DNA of 64,000 bases, from NCBI RefSeq assembly GCF_014636315.1, contig NZ_BMED01000001.1:749941-813940 (forward strand), written 5' to 3'. Position 1 is the stretch's first letter. Each line of letters starts with the position of its first letter. Source of the stretch: Parundibacterium terreum. GTDB taxonomy: Bacteria > Pseudomonadota > Gammaproteobacteria > Burkholderiales > Burkholderiaceae_D. The notes beneath the pieces are model-generated. The model saw nothing but the letters and a program-made list of their open reading frames with translations. It did no database searches and was not told the origin of the DNA. The position numbers were made by a program, and so were the translations under genes. This document shows, piece after piece, positions 1 to 7,291 of this stretch.

Positions 1-1087
1 CATCAGGTACACCAATGGCATGCTGTACGAAGGAGAGTTCTCAGGCGGCGAGCGTAGTGGCAGCGGTAAAGCCATCTTCCCGAATGGCAATCGCTATGAA
101 GGCGGCTGGAAACAGGGGCAGCCCGACGGCACCGGCACCATGGTGTACACCAACGGCACCATTTATGAAGGTTCGTTCAAACTGGGCAAATTCGAGGGCC
201 AGGGCCACCTGCAATATGCGGACGGCACGCTGTATGAAGGCGATTTCAAAAATGGCGCGCGTGACGGCGAAGGTATCGCTCTGTATGCCAACGGCAACCG
301 CTACCAGGGAGAATGGACGCACAACCAGTATGAGGGCATGGGAAAATTCAGCTACGCCAGCGGTGCCCTGTACCAGGGTTTGCTGAAAGAAGGAAAATTC
401 GAAGGCAAAGGCCGCATGAAATATTCGGACGGCACGCTGTATGTGGGCGAATTCAAGGCCGGCGACCGCGATGGCACCGGCAAGGCGGACTATCCCGATG
501 GCAGCAGCTATGAAGGCAACTGGAAACTGGGCAAATACGATGGACCGGGCGTGCTGCTGCATGCGCCCAGCGGCAACCGCTATGAAGGAACTTTCCAGGA
601 CGGCGTGCTGGTGGCAGCAGCCAATAATCTGTATGACTTGCCCAAACTGCCTGCGATCCCTGAAGACGCCAAGGACAGCACATCGCCGATCAGGCGAGAC
701 ATCATCGCCGACGCCATCACCGCCTATGACAAGCCTTATCAGGAACTCAGTCCGGAACAGGTCCGCAATATAAGGTCGCAATACCTGCAACTGAAAGCAG
801 ATCAGGAACCGCCCTATCCCCTGCAAGGAACCCGCTCCATCTATAAATCCATTGCAGATGCGCAGCAGCAAATGGCGGTGACAGGCGAGCTGCTGATGGA
901 CGTTGTCATCGACACCGAAGGCAAGGCGGAATCGGTCAAAGTACTGCAATCGCCTAGCCAGGAAATGAGTAAATTCGCTTCCGCCGTGCTGATGCTGCAG
1001 CAATACAAGCCCGCCATTTGCGGCGGCAAGGCATGCGAAATGGAATTCCCGCTACGCATGAAGCTGGATGCCGTCAGCAATAAATAA
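1..1087 (+). CDS. MORN-repeat protein with TonB_C-like C-terminal domain (5' partial)
   Basis: The reading frame is already open at base 2 and encodes a MORN repeat (YTNG..YEG) before the first ATG at 20, so the gene starts outside the window. Bases 2 to about 610 encode roughly nine consecutive MORN repeats of about 23 residues with the pattern YxGxFxxGxxxGxG. The remaining 150 residues end in a segment like the TonB C-terminal domain (GELLMDVVIDTEGKAESV, then two cysteines in CGGKACE near the end). MORN repeats form beta-hairpin ladders that bind lipids or proteins; the TonB_C fold binds receptors or peptidoglycan. I infer an envelope-associated scaffold, but the export signal, if any, lies outside the window. 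The stop is followed closely by a terminal-inverted-repeat element. Confidence 0.85.
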   Translation, partial: IRYTNGMLYEGEFSGGERSGSGKAIFPNGNRYEGGWKQGQPDGTGTMVYTNGTIYEGSFKLGKFEGQGHLQYADGTLYEGDFKNGARDGEGIALYANGNRYQGEWTHNQYEGMGKFSYASGALYQGLLKEGKFEGKGRMKYSDGTLYVGEFKAGDRDGTGKADYPDGSSYEGNWKLGKYDGPGVLLHAPSGNRYEGTFQDGVLVAAANNLYDLPKLPAIPEDAKDSTSPIRRDIIADAITAYDKPYQELSPEQVRNIRSQYLQLKADQEPPYPLQGTRSIYKSIADAQQQMAVTGELLMDVVIDTEGKAESVKVLQSPSQEMSKFASAVLMLQQYKPAICGGKACEMEFPLRMKLDAVSNK

Positions 1088-1124
1088 CAGCGAATAGCCC
1101 GGCGTCTAGTGGGTATGGGCATTT

Positions 1125-1316
1125 AGAGGCTGTTGCGAAATTAGCCTGGCTAGGCGCCGCTGACGAAGACAGTGCTTTAGCCCCTTTGTCCCTATAGGGA
1201 AAGAGTATTGCCTGGTAAGGCAATACCGTTACGTAGGCGAGCAGCATGCTGCTCGAAGCCCCTACTGCACCGGCTAGGGGGAGCAACAACGCCAGGGTAA
1301 TTTTTCAACAGCCTCT
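1125..1316. repeat. 192-bp intergenic element with 26-bp terminal inverted repeats (MITE-like)
   Basis: The ends, 1125-1150 and 1291-1316, are inverted copies of each other with 3 mismatches in 26; both begin AGAGGCTGTTG read inward. Inside are an 18-bp perfect palindrome at 1238-1255 (CGAGCAGCATGCTGCTCG), a GTATTGCC/GGCAATAC hairpin around 1206-1228, and a TCCCTATAGGGA palindrome near 1190. There is no coding capacity. The right end overlaps the first base of the antisense stop codon of the DUF1353 gene. A divergent copy of the right end lies at about 20365-20389. This structure fits a non-autonomous mobile element or a transcription-terminating dispersed repeat. Confidence 0.7.
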
Positions 1317-2101
1317 TATTTTCCGGCCTGAAAATTTCTGATCTCTTCCAGCGTCATCGGCCCCAGGCTGGAAGTCTCACGCTTTTCCAGGGCCAGCCGC
1401 AACAACACAAAATCCACCTCGCTGATGGTACGCCTGGCGGCGGCTGCCGTCACCAGCACGCTCACCTTGGCAGGCTGATGTGCCGCCAGTTCTGCGGCAT
1501 TCTGCTTGGCGGGGATAAGGGTCAACTTGGCATCTTTGCTGGCAGGCAGTTGCTGCAACAGCCTGTTGGCCTCAATCTGCGCACGCGAGGCTGGAATGTT
1601 TTTCAGTTCCAGCCGTGTATCCCAGCGCTGTCCCAGATGATAAACCACGGCATACAGAAGCCGCGCAACCGGCTTGTCCACGCCCGAGGCCAGCAATGCA
1701 TGGTAGAAGGCGGCATCTGCCGCTTCCCAGTCTCCCTCTTTATCATGGCATGCCACATCGTGGATGACGGATGCCTCGCGATACTTATCATCAAAGGGTT
1801 CGCGCATCAACGTCCAGGCAAGACCGGGAAGGCAACTACCGTCAACAATATTGCCGCGGCCAACGCTCCAGGTGAGGCCGGACGGATCGATAAAATCAAA
1901 TGGGGCCAGCACCAGCATATGTGTTTCATCTGGCAGCCACTCCACCTGCAAGCTGCCCTCGAACCTGCCATTATTAACCGCGGGTGCCTGCACCTGAGGG
2001 AGGGGAAGCAAGGGGCCTGGCAAGGTCTGAGCCGGCACATAGGCTGGCAGACAGCAGAGCGCCATGCCCATCCATATCCTGCACTGCGTCCAGCACCTCA
2101 T
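1316..2101 (-). CDS. DUF1353 family exported protein
   Basis: A 261-residue protein with an N-terminal hydrophobic segment ending PAQT that looks like a signal peptide. The central part carries the DUF1353 pattern: an FDFIDPSGLTW strand, a DGSCLPG segment, then an EASVIHDVAC motif with an aspartate-rich helix after it. DUF1353 is known mainly from phage and bacterial proteins of unknown function; the conserved HD hints at metal or ligand binding but no activity is established. The last 80 residues are helical and match nothing I recognise. A GGGGGAAAT ribosome site precedes the ATG at 2101. The stop codon lies in the end of the flanking inverted-repeat element. Confidence 0.7.
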   Translation of the reverse strand: MRCWTQCRIWMGMALCCLPAYVPAQTLPGPLLPLPQVQAPAVNNGRFEGSLQVEWLPDETHMLVLAPFDFIDPSGLTWSVGRGNIVDGSCLPGLAWTLMREPFDDKYREASVIHDVACHDKEGDWEAADAAFYHALLASGVDKPVARLLYAVVYHLGQRWDTRLELKNIPASRAQIEANRLLQQLPASKDAKLTLIPAKQNAAELAAHQPAKVSVLVTAAAARRTISEVDFVLLRLALEKRETSSLGPMTLEEIRNFQAGK

Positions 2102-2221
2102 ATTTCCCCCTGTTCTTCAGAACCAGGCATAGGTAGTCACATCGGGCTGCGTCTGCAGACTTGCCGCCCATGTATATTTTTGCAATCCGTATTTTACAAT
2201 CCGCCTCCAGTTCGATGCACA

Positions 2222-2330
2222 TAAAAAAAAGCCCGCAACCTTGCGGCGCGGGCTAATCCAAACCTTAGGGGTTGGAGGGAGAGAGTCTTCACTATACTCA
2301 TCTGCAAATCATCTACCTATCAAAGTTACA
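2222..2330 (-). ncRNA. Candidate small RNA ending in a Rho-independent terminator
   Basis: On the minus strand a GC-rich hairpin (AGCCCGC ... GCGGGCT, plus-strand 2230-2254) is followed by eight U residues, an excellent intrinsic terminator. No minus-strand gene lies upstream of it: the next gene at 2473 runs the other way. The terminator must therefore end a short transcript starting between about 2290 and 2470. Just 5' of the hairpin is a C-rich single-stranded stretch, CCCTCCAACCCC, complementary to Shine-Dalgarno sequences (GGAGG). The 5' end is not defined and the given boundary is approximate. It could alternatively be the terminator of a very short peptide gene. Confidence 0.45.
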
Positions 2331-2472
2331 ATTATTTACTTATTTGATAATTGCCCTAATTCAATAAATAGCGCGGTAAGAAAGAGCATCGCCGGGAGCA
2401 AGCCTGCGAGCCCCAAATAAAGCAGATACAATTCCCGCCCAGCCAGAGATATCGCTACAGGAAATCCTAACC

Positions 2473-2796
2473 ATGCATGACTCCACCTCACCGCAACTGA
2501 AGACCGTCGATCTGGTCACGCTAGGCCAGCAGCAACCGGTAGATACGGATTATCTGCTGACACGTATCAACTCCGGTTCTGTACTGTTGCTGAACCAGCG
2601 GCCGCAGCACTACCCTCAGGAACTGCACAAAGTGGAAGAACGCATTATCGTGCTGCAAGGCCAGGTAGGCATTGTTGCCGGTAATGACCGAGTGGATGCG
2701 GCATGTGGGCAGATGATACTGGTGCCCGCGGGCCTCAGCCACGCTTATGCGGAAGATTCGGATGGTGTCGTTGCCGTTATTTTCGGGCAGGAATAA
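2473..2796 (+). CDS. Small cupin-domain protein
   Basis: A 107-residue single-domain protein built almost entirely of a cupin barrel. Motif 1 is degenerate (QELHKVEERIIVLQGQVGIV, with H and E in place of the usual HxH..E) and motif 2 is GQMILVPAGLSHAY with the conserved PxGxxH. One histidine from each motif could bind a metal ion, but the full 3-His/1-Glu set is not evident. Small cupins act as isomerases, dioxygenases or sugar and ligand sensors; the substrate cannot be deduced. It is monocistronic by spacing. Base 2473 is chosen as start because a CAGGAA site lies upstream. Confidence 0.8.
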   Translation: MHDSTSPQLKTVDLVTLGQQQPVDTDYLLTRINSGSVLLLNQRPQHYPQELHKVEERIIVLQGQVGIVAGNDRVDAACGQMILVPAGLSHAYAEDSDGVVAVIFGQE

Positions 2797-3266
2797 GCCT
2801 CGGGATGGGTCATGCCAGCCTATATTGCAGCAGCACAAAAATTGCCCGCTTTTTTAATCGTGTTTTACTACATTCCCTCAGCCCAACGACAAATTTGCAT
2901 CGTTTTTCAATTGTTGCAAAGCAAAATAATGAAAGCGATTTGACAACATCTGATTCGTAGTCTATATTATCTTTTAGATAATACTTTATTTCTCGTTAAA
3001 TCAGTCATGCCTGGACTGATCTCTTCATAAGAATTTTTCTGATCAGTATCCACCTGCAGAAATAAGGTCGTGTGATAGTGGCTTTGCCCTCCCCTTGCGG
3101 ACGAGGCACTGCGAACTATCCATTTCAGGACGAAATGTCAGCGGACGCGATGGCTCATATTCAGAGCATCTCAGTGTATCCGCGTCTTTCGGCGACAACT
3201 TATTGAGCAGGATCGCGCGGTGAGCCTCCGTCCGCGCAGGATTGCCGCAACAGAAGAAGGATTTGT
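2797..3266. other. 470-bp intergenic region with promoter and long leader
   Basis: Apart from the promoter at 2940-2968 and the hairpin near 3000-3020, there is a possible second stem-loop around 3070-3125 (GATAGTGG ... CGAACTATCC). No convincing open reading frame is present on either strand. I could not match the leader to a riboswitch class that I know. Confidence 0.5.
2940..2968 (+). promoter_or_regulatory. Near-consensus sigma-70 promoter upstream of the PEP-CTERM gene
   Basis: TTGACA at 2940-2945, a 17-base spacer, then TATATT at 2963-2968. The -35 is perfect and the -10 has five of six consensus bases. It points at the gene starting at 3267 and would give a leader of about 290 nt, which contains an ATCAGTC/GACTGAT hairpin just after the start site (about 2999-3020). 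Confidence 0.7.
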
Positions 3267-3713
3267 ATGAAAGTGCTTCAATTAATGAGGGACGTGCTGC
3301 TGGGCCTGATCGCCTTGCTGGTGATGATGGCCTTGATGACCAGGCCAGCCAGCGCAACTGCAGAATACCGCCCTCTTACATCGGCCACGGCCCTGTCAAG
3401 CCGTGTGCCAACATCCACTACAGACAAACTGATGCGAGCCTCGGCCACCAAGGAACTGACGGCTGCCGATGGCGATAATTATTTGACTCAGCTCACCGCC
3501 GACCATCATGCAGCCGGCAATCACCGCGCAACTGTGCAGGCAGTCCAGCATGTGAGCGGCGGTTGCAACTCTCTGACCAGCCCCATGCATTGCGACAGCA
3601 TACAGACAAGCACGCCCTCGGGATCGGAAACCGGCTTCCTGCCGGAACCCTCGCCGTGGTTCATGCTGATACTTGGCTTGTTAGGAATAGTCTTGCTGAG
3701 GCGTGAGCCCTAA
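3267..3713 (+). CDS. Small PEP-CTERM sorting-signal protein
   Basis: A 148-residue exported protein. The N-terminus has a basic start and a long hydrophobic core ending PASA (signal peptide, about residues 1-30). The last 23 residues form a classic PEP-CTERM signal: PEPSPW, a transmembrane stretch, then RREP. Such proteins are recognised by exosortase (EpsH family) and sent to the cell surface or extracellular polysaccharide; no exosortase gene is in this window, so it must be elsewhere. The middle of about 95 residues is low in recognisable features, with a single CNSL..MHCDS cysteine pair. An AGAAGGA site precedes the ATG. The gene is followed by its own terminator. Confidence 0.8.
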   Translation: MKVLQLMRDVLLGLIALLVMMALMTRPASATAEYRPLTSATALSSRVPTSTTDKLMRASATKELTAADGDNYLTQLTADHHAAGNHRATVQAVQHVSGGCNSLTSPMHCDSIQTSTPSGSETGFLPEPSPWFMLILGLLGIVLLRREP

Positions 3714-3743
3714 GCCCGAATGGGACGATAAGATCCGACGACA

Positions 3744-3772
3744 AGACCAGGCCCCGACGGGGCTTTTTTATT
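3744..3772 (+). terminator. Rho-independent terminator after the PEP-CTERM gene
   Basis: GCCCC-GAC-GGGGC stem directly followed by TTTTTTATT, 31 bases after the stop codon of the PEP-CTERM gene. Confidence 0.85.
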
Positions 3773-3824
3773 ACCTGCGCCGGCCACAACATTGCGCGTG
3801 GCCATTACGACGCAGGACCAGGGT

Positions 3825-4460
3825 CTAGTTAGCGTTACTCCGGAGCCGGAACACGCCCAGCCCCAGGAACACAAAAGCACCGCCTGAAATGCGGTTGAAC
3901 CAGGTGGCGCGGCGGCTATTGGAGAACCATCCCTTCATGCGGCGCGCCAGCAAAACGTAAAAACAATGCGCCGTGATCGCACATAAGGCGAAGGTCAAGG
4001 TCAGCACAAAAAACTGCTCGGGCACCGACACCTCGGGCTTGATAAACTGTGGGAACAACGCGGTAAAAAACAGGATGCTTTTGGGGTTGGTCACCGCCAC
4101 CAGCAAACCCTGCCGGAAAAATTTGGACGGAGTTTGCTCAAGCAGCATCACGCTGGATTGCTGTTCAAAGATATTCACCTTGCTGCGCCACTGGCGCACG
4201 CCTAGGTAGATCAGGTAGCCGGCGCCCGCCAGCTTGAAGGCACCAAACAGCATCGCGGAAGTATTCAATACCACACCCAAACCAGCCATCGCGGCGCTGG
4301 ATACCAGGAAGATGCCGGTGGCATTGCCAACCGAACTCAACAGCGCCCTACGTGCGCCAAAGGCGACAGAATTGGAAATCGCCAGCAAGATGGCCGGACC
4401 GGGGCTGAAAGTCGTTACCAGCGATGCAGCAAGAAATACCAGCCAGATAGATAAACTCAT
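3825..4460 (-). CDS. LysE/RhtB family amino-acid exporter
   Basis: A 211-residue inner-membrane protein with about six hydrophobic segments. The N-terminus carries the family signature FSPGPAILLAISNSVAFG, followed by GNATGIF in the second helix, a polar linker near residues 90-115, and a VAVTNPKSILFFTALFPQFI segment typical of LysE-type translocators. Length fits the family (about 200-215). These proteins export amino acids such as homoserine, threonine or leucine using the proton gradient; substrate cannot be assigned. An AGGAAG site precedes the ATG at 4460. It is probably the second gene after the Lon-domain protein, 45 bases upstream on the same strand. Confidence 0.88.
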   Translation of the reverse strand: MSLSIWLVFLAASLVTTFSPGPAILLAISNSVAFGARRALLSSVGNATGIFLVSSAAMAGLGVVLNTSAMLFGAFKLAGAGYLIYLGVRQWRSKVNIFEQQSSVMLLEQTPSKFFRQGLLVAVTNPKSILFFTALFPQFIKPEVSVPEQFFVLTLTFALCAITAHCFYVLLARRMKGWFSNSRRATWFNRISGGAFVFLGLGVFRLRSNAN

Positions 4461-4505
4461 TTTGCTACTTCCTCTACACTTATTTAAACAGGTTTAACGC
4501 AAATT

Positions 4506-5132
4506 CTAAACAGATTCGCTCAATCCAAGCTGATCCAGCAAATCCTGAATCAGCTCCAGCCGCAGCAAGGGATTGTCCAGCGCCAGCAGGTGCTGCTTTT
4601 CAGTCAGCGAGATCGGCAGAAGCTCGCACCAGCGGTTGGCTACCCAGCCGCAATCACTCAGCCGGTAAGGCGAGCGCATGGGCAGCTCGCCACCCTCGCC
4701 CACTTTTTTTTGCAAGGCCGAGATCAGGCTTTGCAGCATGTCGGATGCGATTTGTAATTCCTGCGGGATCGGAATGTTATGGTCATTTTCCATCGCCTCA
4801 ACATCTGCCATCCACAAGCCATGCTTCAGTTGTTCGCTGGACAGGATTTTGAAACGGGTGCCGCCTATGCAGCTAATGCGTATCAGCCCGGGCTGCGGCT
4901 TGCCCCACTCATCAATTTTGGCAATCGTACCAACCGGCGCCAGCACTTCCTTGTTGTCCATCTTGCGCACTTCGCTGCCTTCGGCTAGCGAGACTATGCC
5001 GAATTCACTCTGATTGGAAATGCACTTTCCTATCATGTCCAGATAGCGCACTTCAAACACTTGCAGAGGAAGGAATCCGTCTGGGAACAGTACGGTTTTG
5101 AGGGGGAAAAGCGGAATGGTTCTGGCACTCAT
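4506..5132 (-). CDS. Lon N-terminal (substrate-binding) domain protein
   Basis: A 208-residue soluble protein consisting of the LON substrate-binding domain only: IPLFPLKTVLFPDGFLPLQVFE at the start, RYLDMI, then an APVGTIAKIDEW ... RISCIGGTRFKI block, and a helical C-terminal half. It lacks the AAA ATPase and protease domains of Lon. Stand-alone proteins of this type are common in proteobacteria (YcgL/PUA-like family) and their role is not settled; substrate recognition or peptide binding is inferred. No strong ribosome site is visible before the ATG at 5132. It is likely cotranscribed with the LysE gene downstream. Confidence 0.82.
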   Translation of the reverse strand: MSARTIPLFPLKTVLFPDGFLPLQVFEVRYLDMIGKCISNQSEFGIVSLAEGSEVRKMDNKEVLAPVGTIAKIDEWGKPQPGLIRISCIGGTRFKILSSEQLKHGLWMADVEAMENDHNIPIPQELQIASDMLQSLISALQKKVGEGGELPMRSPYRLSDCGWVANRWCELLPISLTEKQHLLALDNPLLRLELIQDLLDQLGLSESV

Positions 5133-5174
5133 GCCGTCATATTGACATGAAGCGACATTTTTTGCAGCGCTGTT

Positions 5175-5208
5175 GAAAAAATGGAGCCGTAATATATTTA
5201 CGACTCCT
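5175..5208 (-). terminator. Terminator between the GST and Lon-domain genes
   Basis: Hairpin GGAGTCGTAA-ATA-TTACGGCTCC on the minus strand followed by ATTTTTT, 18 bases beyond the stop of the GST gene. On the plus strand the same hairpin is followed only by TTTT. The CTGTTGAAAAA at 5170-5180 resembles the end of the 1125-1316 element. Confidence 0.75.
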
Positions 5209-5225
5209 TTTCCAGGTTTTCTGAA

Positions 5226-5834
5226 TCAGGCGCCGCTGGCGGCAATTGCCCTTTGATAAGCCGGCCTAGCTTCTATCGTATCGACAAAACGCGCCAGGTT
5301 GGGAAATGCGTCCCGCCCGCCACGCACGGCAACCTGGGCAACAAAGGAAAGCTGCACATCGGCACCGGTCAAATCATTACCGACAAAATAATCGCGCTGT
5401 TCAAGTTCACGATCGAGAAAGCCAAGGTGGTTTTGCAGTTCACTTTCTATGCGCGGGTGCAGAGGCACGCCGGCTTCGCCCAGGCGGCCGACATACAGCT
5501 TCAGCATGAGCGGCAGCATCGCAGAACCTTCCGCATAATGCAGGAATTGAAGGTAGCGGTTGTAGTCGGCCGTATCAATGGCGGGAGCAAAGCGGCCTTT
5601 GCCATAGCGCCGCACCAGGTATTCAATGATGGCGCCGGATTCGAAAAATACCTGCCCTTCATCGCGCAACACCGGCGCCTTGCCCAGAGGATGGATCGCT
5701 TGCAGTTCAGGCGGAGCTAGGCGGGTCTTGGGGTCGCGCTGATAGCTGATCACCTGATAAGCCTCTCCCAGCTCCTCCAGCAGCCAGGTAATGCGGCGGG
5801 AGCGTGATTCATTCAGGTGATGTATCTCTATCAT
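5226..5834 (-). CDS. Glutathione S-transferase family protein
   Basis: A 202-residue cytosolic protein with a thioredoxin-like N-terminal domain (residues 1-80) and an all-helical C-terminal domain. The N-terminus has the beta-class-like SRSRRITWLLEELG helix in place of a cysteine active site, then HPLGKAPVL with the cis-proline and the glutathione-binding ESGAIIEYL. The conserved GADVQLSF (N-capping GxxxTxAD-type motif) is in helix 6 of the C-terminal domain. It should conjugate or reduce electrophiles with glutathione. An AAGG site precedes the ATG. It appears monocistronic, with its own terminator. Confidence 0.9.
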   Translation of the reverse strand: MIEIHHLNESRSRRITWLLEELGEAYQVISYQRDPKTRLAPPELQAIHPLGKAPVLRDEGQVFFESGAIIEYLVRRYGKGRFAPAIDTADYNRYLQFLHYAEGSAMLPLMLKLYVGRLGEAGVPLHPRIESELQNHLGFLDRELEQRDYFVGNDLTGADVQLSFVAQVAVRGGRDAFPNLARFVDTIEARPAYQRAIAASGA

Positions 5835-5915
5835 GTTGGGCCTTATTAATATTGTTGATATTGCTTCAGTTTAGCATGGAGGGTCGCATCATCCGGCCAC
5901 AAGTTTGAACCTGGT

Positions 5916-6473
5916 TCAATCAAGGATCAGGCGGATTTCTATCTCTCTGTCTACATAGCTCCATTCCTCCGTGGCACGCAAGGCGGCAAGCAAGCGGTCG
6001 AAGTCAGGTTCATGCTCAGGCGCGAATTCAAACCAGGTCAAAAAGTCGAAAGGTTCATTGCCGGACAGGTCGCGGCAGTGATGCAAGCGCCTTGCAATCG
6101 CCGGCAGATACTGCATGCCTATGCGGTTATGGTGCGAACGCTCTTCAAAGATACTGCGCCGCTCGTCCTGTGTCATTGCCCACCATGCAGCGTTTTTACG
6201 TATGGGTATCAAAGCCGCGCAGCTTGCCTCTGAGCGCCCCAGGTCGGGCTGCACAGCCAGCAAGTGATTTTTTTCTTCACGCGTCACGTAGCGCTCGTTG
6301 CTGGTAAGGCCTCGCAGTGCCCAGCCCATCGCCAATTGCGGTTTGATCTCGGTATTGGGCAGGATATCCAGCCTTGCCGCCTCCCCCAGCGGCATGCCGC
6401 TGACGCTCAGATTTCTGACTATGCGCCAGCGGCCGGTATTGCCCCCTACAAATGAAAACATCCTTGGTGTCAT
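5916..6473 (-). CDS. Chlorite-dismutase family heme protein (short, dimeric type)
   Basis: A 185-residue protein of the chlorite dismutase/HemQ/EfeB fold. The core reads WWAM..DERRSIFEERSHHNRIGMQYLP, then a basic helix, then RDLSGNEPFDFLTWFEF and TEEWSYVDREIEIRL. By the spacing known for short Clds (proximal His, then distal Arg 13 residues on), His115 would be the heme ligand and Arg128 the distal arginine that separates chlorite-degrading enzymes from HemQ; that assignment is from memory of the family. Length matches the short dimeric lineage. A strong AGGAG site precedes the ATG. It diverges from a calycin-like/NIPSNAP operon, suggesting a shared regulator. True substrate may be chlorite or another oxidant. 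Confidence 0.82.
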   Translation of the reverse strand: MTPRMFSFVGGNTGRWRIVRNLSVSGMPLGEAARLDILPNTEIKPQLAMGWALRGLTSNERYVTREEKNHLLAVQPDLGRSEASCAALIPIRKNAAWWAMTQDERRSIFEERSHHNRIGMQYLPAIARRLHHCRDLSGNEPFDFLTWFEFAPEHEPDFDRLLAALRATEEWSYVDREIEIRLILD

Positions 6474-6602
6474 CGTATTGCTCCTGCTTGTCCATTGATA
6501 TCAGCAATTGCCAACAGAAAGCATAGTCGGCTGAGGTTTCGTCTTCATTACAGGTTGCCGATGTGATTTGTGGCTTATTTTGATTTTCTTTTTAACTAGG
6601 AC

Positions 6603-6620
6603 CGATATAGACCTATATCG
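6603..6620. promoter_or_regulatory. Perfect palindrome between divergent genes (candidate operator)
   Basis: CGATATAG-AC-CTATATCG is an 8-2-8 perfect inverted repeat about midway between the start codons at 6473 (minus) and 6713 (plus). The size and place fit a dimeric repressor or activator site controlling both units. No regulator gene is adjacent. Confidence 0.55.
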
Positions 6621-6712
6621 TATTTAAGCTGCACTTATCGCCCGGCCGCACCGGCAATGCATCAAGGGCGATATGGAAATGGGGCTTTCAATCACGAAAA
6701 AGGGGCAAGGCA

Positions 6713-7291
6713 ATGGAAAATTCGGCAAAAACACCGGCAATAGCCAGGGCAGAAACCGGTATCCACGATTTCAATTTCTTTTACGGCCACTGGCATATCC
6801 GCAACCGCCGCCTGGTTGCCCGTTTGCAGGGCTGCACCGAATGGGAAGAGTTTGATGCCGTCGGACATGTGCGCCCGCTGCCTGCAGGCATAGGCAACTA
6901 CGATGATTTTATTGCGAAGGCATGGAGGCCGGATTTTGTCGGCATGTCTTTGCGCATTTTTAACCCGCACACCGAGCTATGGAGCATCTACTGGCTGGAA
7001 AACCAGACCGGCGGCCTGAATGCCGCAGGGGCACTGCTGCCGCCCGTGGTCGGCAAATTTAGCGATGGCGTGGGCATCTTCGAAGGCGACGATATGCTGG
7101 GGGAAAAGGCCGTACGGGTACGCTATACCTGGTCCGGCATCACCGCCACCACAGCACGCTGGGAACAAGCCATGTCCGCCGACGGCGGCCTGAACTGGGA
7201 AACCAACTGGATCATGGAGCATGTCCGTAATTCCGGACAGGATGCGGCAGAAGAGGTAGCAACGCCTGCGAGGCTAGAGGCCGTAGTATGA
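6713..7291 (+). CDS. DUF1579-like (calycin-type) protein
   Basis: A 192-residue soluble protein without a signal peptide. It shows the DUF1579 layout: DFNFFYGHWHIRNRRL near residue 18, a LRIFNPHTELWSIYW strand in the middle, PPVVGKFSDGVGIF, and near the end RWEQAMSADGGLNWETNWIM. Members are predicted lipocalin-like barrels of unknown function. It starts a three-gene operon: its stop overlaps the next start by four bases (ATGA). AGGGG eight bases upstream supports the ATG at 6713. A role tied to heme or oxidant chemistry is inferred only from the divergent chlorite-dismutase gene. Confidence 0.7.
   Translation: MENSAKTPAIARAETGIHDFNFFYGHWHIRNRRLVARLQGCTEWEEFDAVGHVRPLPAGIGNYDDFIAKAWRPDFVGMSLRIFNPHTELWSIYWLENQTGGLNAAGALLPPVVGKFSDGVGIFEGDDMLGEKAVRVRYTWSGITATTARWEQAMSADGGLNWETNWIMEHVRNSGQDAAEEVATPARLEAVV

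Noticed and set aside
41..1003. A 320-residue antisense open frame in the MORN gene
   Set aside because: Repetitive shadow of the MORN repeats; the plus-strand frame explains the sequence.
2975..3266. A c-di-GMP (GEMM) riboswitch in the PEP-CTERM leader
   Set aside because: A GGCTTTGCC-like stretch was considered, but the conserved core of the class could not be matched.
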